NCBI RefSeq assembly: GCF_042648365.1
Contig: NZ_JBHRXI010000016.1
Coordinates: 464,813 to 528,812 of the forward strand
Direction of reading: 5' to 3'
DNA: 64,000 nt
Origin: Lutimaribacter_A marinistellae
Lineage (GTDB): Bacteria; Pseudomonadota; Alphaproteobacteria; Rhodobacterales; Rhodobacteraceae
In this document: in pieces, positions 62,317 to 64,000 of the stretch
Layout of the letters: each line of letters opens with the position of its first letter
Position numbering within the stretch: position 1 is the stretch's first letter
Made by a program: the position numbers and the translations under genes
The notes under the pieces: model-generated
Seen by the model: the letters and a program-made list of their open reading frames with translations, nothing else
The model's database searches: none
What the model was told of the DNA's origin: nothing

Positions 62317-64000
62317 ATGGTCATCAGCGCAACGTTCGACGCGGGGCTGGAAGGATGGACGGTCAATAACGGAACCGAAGCCTACATGGCGACAGGAGGC
62401 AATCCAACCGGGCACATCACCGGTGCCGAGGGCGGCGGTGGTATTTGGGCTTATCTGGCCTCTGCGGCTTTTCTTGGTGACTTAGAGAGCTACTACGGCG
62501 GGACGCTCACGTTCGACATGAAGCAGGACGTCCTGACGTCACAATACTACGACGAAGCAGACGTGATCCTGACGGGCGGAGGATACACGATCGTCAACGA
62601 TGCCGGTGACAACCCGGGTACTGACTGGACTTCTTACAGCTTGGACCTCGAACTGGGCGGTGGCTGGCGAATTGGCAGCGCGAGCGGAAGGATCGCGACC
62701 GAGGCCGAAATTCGCGCGGTTCTGGCAGACCTCACCAGTTTTTCTATCAGGGGAGAGTTTGTCTCCGGCACGACAGGGGATTTCAGCGCGCTGGACAATG
62801 TCGTGCTGACCGAGGGGATCCCGATACCGTGGGATGGCAATGCGCCTACCATAACGTCGACCTTCGATACGGATATTGACGGCTGGTCGTTCATCGCGGA
62901 TGTCAGGGAATTTCGTCAGGTTGACGTCGGCGGGAACCCCGACGGCTATCTTGAAGGTGTCGACTATGCGACGGGCGAAGTCTGGTATTTCGTCGCCGCC
63001 GAAAAGTTCCTGGGAGACAAGAGTGCGTTTTACGGCGGCACGCTGTCCTTCGACTTGAGGCAGAGCTCACTGTCGAGCCAGTTTGATGCGAATGATGTGG
63101 TATTGATCGGAGGCGGGATCACCCTCGTCCTAAACCACGCTCATCCCGGGACCGACTGGACAAACTACTCGCTGGACTTGAGCACGGCTTCTGACTGGCG
63201 CGTTGGCACCGAAAGCGGTGCCGTTGCAACCGAGGTCGAGATACGCACGGTCCTGGCCAACCTCACCGCGCTGCATATCCGTGGCGAGTACGTGTCCGGA
63301 TCGGATACGGGTGCGCTGGACAACGTGATCATGCAGGCGGCGGAGAATGTTCAACGCTTTACCCCGCCAAATCTGGCGACGCCGGTAGACAGCTACACGA
63401 CGCTCGAGGCGGCCATTGCTGATGCAGCTTCAGGCGACCGGATCAAGGTTCTGACACCAGCCTTGCCAAGCACCAGCTCAGGTGGGGTCGCAGTTGATGT
63501 GAACGACCTGACCATCGAAGGAGCCCACCCATATGCCGAAGCTCTGCAATTGTCTGGCACCGCCCGAAAGCTGACACTTGCTGGTACTTCGCAGTTTGAT
63601 GTCACCGGCACCGCGGGGTCGGATACGATCATCGGCAACGAAGGTGCGAACACGATCCTGGGCGGCAGTTCGGGCGATGATCTGCGCGGCGCTGGCGGCG
63701 CAGACGAGATCAGGGGCGGAGCTTATGCCGACACGATCCGTGCGGGCAACGGGAACGACACTGTCTACGGCGACAACGGGTTGGACGTGATCTACCTGCA
63801 ATCGGGCCGTGACGTGTTCCACGACAACGATCAGGAAGGTCCTTTCGGTCACGACCTGATCTATGGCTGGACCGGGCAGGACACGATCCTTGCAAGGGGC
63901 GGCAATGACACGATCTGGGCCGGGCAGGATGCCGACAGCGTCGAGGGCGGGATCGGCGACGACCAGATCCACGGCGGCAGTTATGGCGACACGATCAAGG
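62317..64000 (+). CDS. laminin-B-type/RTX calcium-binding protein, N-terminal part (runs off right edge)
   Basis: The ATG at 62317 follows a strong GGGAGGGGAAGG site, and the frame remains open to the window end (561 codons). There is no signal peptide. Two related modules of about 185 residues come first, each starting FD(A/T)..(L/I)(E/D)GW and carrying YGGTL(T/S)FD and PGTDWT(S/N)YSLDL; this is the bacterial laminin-B-like pattern. A linker follows, then RTX-type repeats rich in GND and GGxGxD (for example GNGNDTVYGDNG, GGNDTIWAG and GGIGDDQIHGG). A type I secreted, calcium-dependent surface or matrix protein is likely. Its C-terminus, and with it any enzyme domain or secretion signal, lies outside the window. 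Confidence 0.87.
   Translation, partial: MVISATFDAGLEGWTVNNGTEAYMATGGNPTGHITGAEGGGGIWAYLASAAFLGDLESYYGGTLTFDMKQDVLTSQYYDEADVILTGGGYTIVNDAGDNPGTDWTSYSLDLELGGGWRIGSASGRIATEAEIRAVLADLTSFSIRGEFVSGTTGDFSALDNVVLTEGIPIPWDGNAPTITSTFDTDIDGWSFIADVREFRQVDVGGNPDGYLEGVDYATGEVWYFVAAEKFLGDKSAFYGGTLSFDLRQSSLSSQFDANDVVLIGGGITLVLNHAHPGTDWTNYSLDLSTASDWRVGTESGAVATEVEIRTVLANLTALHIRGEYVSGSDTGALDNVIMQAAENVQRFTPPNLATPVDSYTTLEAAIADAASGDRIKVLTPALPSTSSGGVAVDVNDLTIEGAHPYAEALQLSGTARKLTLAGTSQFDVTGTAGSDTIIGNEGANTILGGSSGDDLRGAGGADEIRGGAYADTIRAGNGNDTVYGDNGLDVIYLQSGRDVFHDNDQEGPFGHDLIYGWTGQDTILARGGNDTIWAGQDADSVEGGIGDDQIHGGSYGDTIK

Overview
The window is chromosomal DNA of a GC-rich alphaproteobacterium, most likely a marine Rhodobacteraceae (Roseobacter-group) species. 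The evidence is the gene content: TRAP and ABC solute importers, RTX/CHRD/laminin-B-type secreted proteins, class III cyclases with TPR or AAA modules, a feruloyl-CoA-synthase-type aromatic cluster and a cysteate-lyase-type PLP enzyme. No rRNA, tRNA, CRISPR array, plasmid origin or intact mobile element was seen. One dead IS256-type transposase and one frameshifted transporter gene are present.

Layout. 1-1198: 5' part of an RTX protein gene (minus strand) running off the left edge. 1577-5434: SAM-domain/class III cyclase/AAA/TPR regulator plus a small DUF4242 protein. 5549-6689: decayed IS256 transposase. 6865-14888: an M20 deacylase and a LysR regulator facing an operon of a PLP beta-eliminating lyase (D-cysteine desulfhydrase/L-cysteate sulfo-lyase type), a betaine-type ABC importer and an alpha/beta hydrolase; the layout suggests uptake and breakdown of a small zwitterionic N/S compound. 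15075-15766: frameshifted GAP/Sap-type membrane protein. 16158-30843: two very large secreted proteins, a 1499-aa RTX/CHRD protein and a 3271-aa Calx-beta adhesin-like protein, followed by an AraC-type regulator gene. 33062-44209: a MarR-associated aromatic (hydroxycinnamate-like) cluster with CoA ligase, crotonase, SDR dehydrogenase, amidohydrolase, acyl-CoA dehydrogenase, P450, DUF3237 protein and a TRAP importer. 44392-55959: an amide/peptide scavenging cluster with a penicillin-acylase-family enzyme, an M81 (MlrC-type) enzyme, a peptide ABC importer and two M20 amidohydrolases. 56297-61853: ankyrin protein, YHS protein, a second class III cyclase and a DUF3604 protein. 62317-64000: laminin-B/RTX protein running off the right edge.

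The most coherent systems are three import-plus-catabolism islands, each with its own importer. In all three importers a perfect GC-rich hairpin separates the solute-binding-protein gene from the next transporter gene. In the aromatic island a near-identical 22-bp element lies in both divergent promoter regions (33550-33571 and 40532-40553), which suggests that the MarR protein controls both halves. The least explained protein matter is the C-terminus of the 3271-aa protein, a tandem of two related domains of about 115 residues that I cannot assign to a family. No type I secretion genes are in the window, so the exporter for the four large secreted proteins must lie elsewhere.
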